Source: Streptomyces sp. AC555_RSS877 (lineage in GTDB: Bacteria > Actinomycetota > Actinomycetes > Streptomycetales > Streptomycetaceae). Taken from it: 64,000 nucleotides of DNA. Positions 62,454-64,000 of the stretch are shown piece by piece. A program made the translations under genes and the position numbers. Every line of letters begins with the position of its first letter. Position 1 is the stretch's first letter. The DNA is taken from contig NZ_JAGMUK010000001.1 of assembly GCF_019049245.1 (NCBI RefSeq), positions 1 to 64,000 of the forward strand, in the 5' to 3' direction. A model generated the notes under the pieces. The model worked only from the letters and a program-made list of their open reading frames with translations. It made no database searches and was not told the origin of the DNA.

Positions 62454-63611
62454 TCAGCCCGCGACCGAGATCGACGGCTCGCCCGACGCCACCCCGTCCG
62501 CCTCCATCTGCTCGGCCAGCTTCATGGCCTCCTCGATGAGGGTCTCGACGATCTTGGACTCGGGGACGGTCTTGATGACCTCGCCCTTGACGAAGATCTG
62601 GCCCTTGCCGTTGCCGGAGGCCACACCGAGGTCGGCCTCGCGGGCCTCGCCGGGGCCGTTGACCACGCAGCCCATGACGGCGACGCGGAGCGGGACCTCC
62701 ATGCCGGTCAGGCCGGCGGTGACTTCCTCGGCCAGCTTGTAGACGTCGACCTGGGCACGACCGCAGGACGGGCAGGAGACGATCTCCAGGCCGCGCTGCC
62801 GGAGGTTCAGCGACTCCAGGATCTGGTTGCCGACCTTGACCTCTTCGACAGGGGGCGCGGAGAGGGACACGCGGATCGTGTCGCCGATGCCCTGCGAGAG
62901 CAGCGCCCCGAAGGCGACAGCCGACTTGATCGTGCCCTGGAAGGCGGGACCCGCCTCCGTCACACCCAGGTGCAGCGGGTAGTCGCACTGGGCGGCGAGC
63001 TGGCGGTACGCCTCGACCATCACGACGGGGTCGTTGTGCTTCACGGAGATCTTGATGTCCCGGAAGTCGTGCTCCTCGAAGAGGGACGCCTCCCACAGGG
63101 CGGACTCCGCCAGCGCCTCGGGGGTCGCCTTGCCGTATTTCTGGAGCAGGCGCCGGTCCAGCGAGCCCGCGTTCACCCCGATGCGGATCGGCGTGCCGTG
63201 GTCCTTCGCGGCCCGCGCGATCTCCTTCACCTTGTCGTCGAACTGCTTGATGTTGCCGGGGTTCACCCGGACCGCGGCGCAGCCGGCCTCGATGGCGGCG
63301 AAGACGTACTTCGGCTGGAAGTGGATGTCGGCGATGACCGGGATCTGCGACTTGCGGGCGATGGTCGCGAGCGCGTCGGCGTCGTCCTGGGTGGGGCAGG
63401 CCACACGGACGATCTGGCAGCCGGACGCGGTGAGCTCGGCGATCTGCTGGAGGGTGGCGCCGATGTCGGACGTGCGGGTCGTGGTCATCGACTGCACGGA
63501 CACCGGGGCGTCGCCGCCGACCGCCACGGTTCCGACCTGGATCTGCCGGCTCTTGCGGCGCTCGGCGAGCCTGGTCGGAACGGACGGCATGCCGAGAGAA
63601 ATCGCAGTCAT
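62454..63611 (-). CDS. ispG: (E)-4-hydroxy-3-methylbut-2-enyl diphosphate synthase
   Basis: IspG (GcpE) is the [4Fe-4S] enzyme of the penultimate MEP-pathway step of isoprenoid synthesis. The 385-residue protein has the TIM-barrel N-domain ([29 protein letters not shown]) and the C-terminal cluster domain with cysteines in SCPSCGRAQ and GCVVNGPGE, which gives three ligands plus the conserved Glu. The ATG at 63611 opens [12 protein letters not shown]. It is downstream of rseP, separated by a terminator and 120 bases that probably contain its promoter. Confidence 0.96.
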   Translation of the reverse strand: MTAISLGMPSVPTRLAERRKSRQIQVGTVAVGGDAPVSVQSMTTTRTSDIGATLQQIAELTASGCQIVRVACPTQDDADALATIARKSQIPVIADIHFQPKYVFAAIEAGCAAVRVNPGNIKQFDDKVKEIARAAKDHGTPIRIGVNAGSLDRRLLQKYGKATPEALAESALWEASLFEEHDFRDIKISVKHNDPVVMVEAYRQLAAQCDYPLHLGVTEAGPAFQGTIKSAVAFGALLSQGIGDTIRVSLSAPPVEEVKVGNQILESLNLRQRGLEIVSCPSCGRAQVDVYKLAEEVTAGLTGMEVPLRVAVMGCVVNGPGEAREADLGVASGNGKGQIFVKGEVIKTVPESKIVETLIEEAMKLAEQMEADGVASGEPSISVAG

Positions 63612-63734
63612 CTGCTGTGCAACCCCAAGTCGTGGATCAAGGTCCAGGTCCCGTCAGCGCCGGGCTCCAGGCTTCGAGATTACGGCACATCACCAGGCGC
63701 GAGCACATCACGACCGTAAAGCCACTCGATGGAG

Positions 63735-63765
63735 GGCGGCCCGGCATCGAGGATGCCGGGCCGCC
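63735..63765 (-). terminator. Terminator after rseP
   Basis: A perfect 13-bp stem (63735-63747 with 63753-63765) and loop CGAGG lie 16 bases past the stop of the protease gene at the window edge, separating it from ispG. Confidence 0.85.
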
Positions 63766-63780
63766 GGGAACTCCTCGTGA

Positions 63781-64000
63781 CTAGGAGATTCTCACCGGGT
63801 TAACGACGTCCGCGATGAGGACCAGGATCGTGAAGCAGATGAAGATCCCCGCCACCACATAGGCGACCGGCATCAGCTTCGCCACGTCGAACGGTCCGGG
63901 GTCGGGACGTCGCAGCACCTTCGCCAGGTTGCGGCGCAGGGACTCCCACAGGGCGCCCGCGATGTGGCCGCCGTCGAGGGGCAGCAGCGGGAGCATGTTG
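63781..64000 (-). CDS. rseP: Site-2-type intramembrane metalloprotease, C-terminal part only
   Basis: This is the last 73 residues of an M50 zinc protease cut by the window edge; the start lies beyond 64000. The segment [13 protein letters not shown] contains the LDG motif that supplies the third zinc ligand (Asp), and a final transmembrane helix follows ([25 protein letters not shown]). These proteases cleave membrane-bound anti-sigma factors and signal-peptide remnants. The setting next to ispG is the standard dxr-rseP-ispG order. Confidence 0.9.
   Translation of the reverse strand, partial: NMLPLLPLDGGHIAGALWESLRRNLAKVLRRPDPGPFDVAKLMPVAYVVAGIFICFTILVLIADVVNPVRIS

Overview
The window is chromosomal DNA of a Streptomyces or very close relative. 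It has very high GC with strongly G/C-ending codons, many GTG and TTG starts behind AGGAG-type ribosome-binding sites, and dense 1-4 base stop/start overlaps. The gene order is also the one known from Streptomyces chromosomes: RNase J, dapA, thyX, dapB, pnp and rpsO on one side of a type VII (ESX) secretion locus, and ribF, truB, rbfA, infB, nusA, rimP, proS and ispG on the other. I see no rRNA, tRNA, CRISPR array, insertion sequence or phage gene.

Left flank (1-10800). RNase J, DapA and ThyX lie on the minus strand. Two small plus-strand membrane proteins follow. A minus-strand operon rpsO-pnp-M16 peptidase-dapB-TPR protein ends in a strong bidirectional hairpin at 5059-5095. Both RNA-decay enzymes, RNase J and PNPase, are preceded by prominent hairpins in their leaders. 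The next stretch (10790-14269) holds two paralogous membrane-anchored beta-propeller proteins sharing an N-terminal MSFGPPPS-type motif, with a lone DUF397 gene between them.

Type VII secretion locus (14308-44543). The conserved machinery sits at the two ends and the cargo lies between. At the left end eccD (minus) and eccC (plus) diverge. At the right end mycP-eccB (minus) and eccE, an accessory gene and an EspI-like ATPase gene (plus) diverge. EccA is absent. The interior has four parts: (a) a repeat ORF and an apparently frameshifted small membrane-protein gene after eccC; (b) a lower-GC plus-strand trio of a WXG-like protein, a 771-residue presumptive substrate and a lipoprotein; (c) a minus-strand operon with a Pro/Gly-rich WXG protein, a second mycosin and the esxB-esxA pair; (d) a minus-strand toxin-like cluster of two WXG100 proteins, a protein ending in a bacterial RNase A-like domain, an unknown immunity candidate, an orphan RNase A-like module, a CdiI-like immunity protein, an SseB-like protein and a WXG protein with a hydrophobic C-terminus overlapping a membrane-protein gene. 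I read (d) as an antibacterial polymorphic-toxin array built into the ESX locus.

Right flank (44608-64000). This is mostly a housekeeping block read on the minus strand: rseP (partial), ispG, two GNAT acetyltransferases and proS; then rimP-nusA-ylxR-infB-DUF503-rbfA-truB; then ribF. Two degenerate enzymes stand out. One is a trypsin-fold plus NTPase protein whose catalytic Ser and P-loop Lys are both replaced (45713-49306). The other is an APH(6)-like protein lacking its catalytic aspartates (57901-58809). A short plus-strand set at 56858-58809 encodes a Tat-type lipoprotein, a ferritin-like DUF4439 protein and this pseudokinase.
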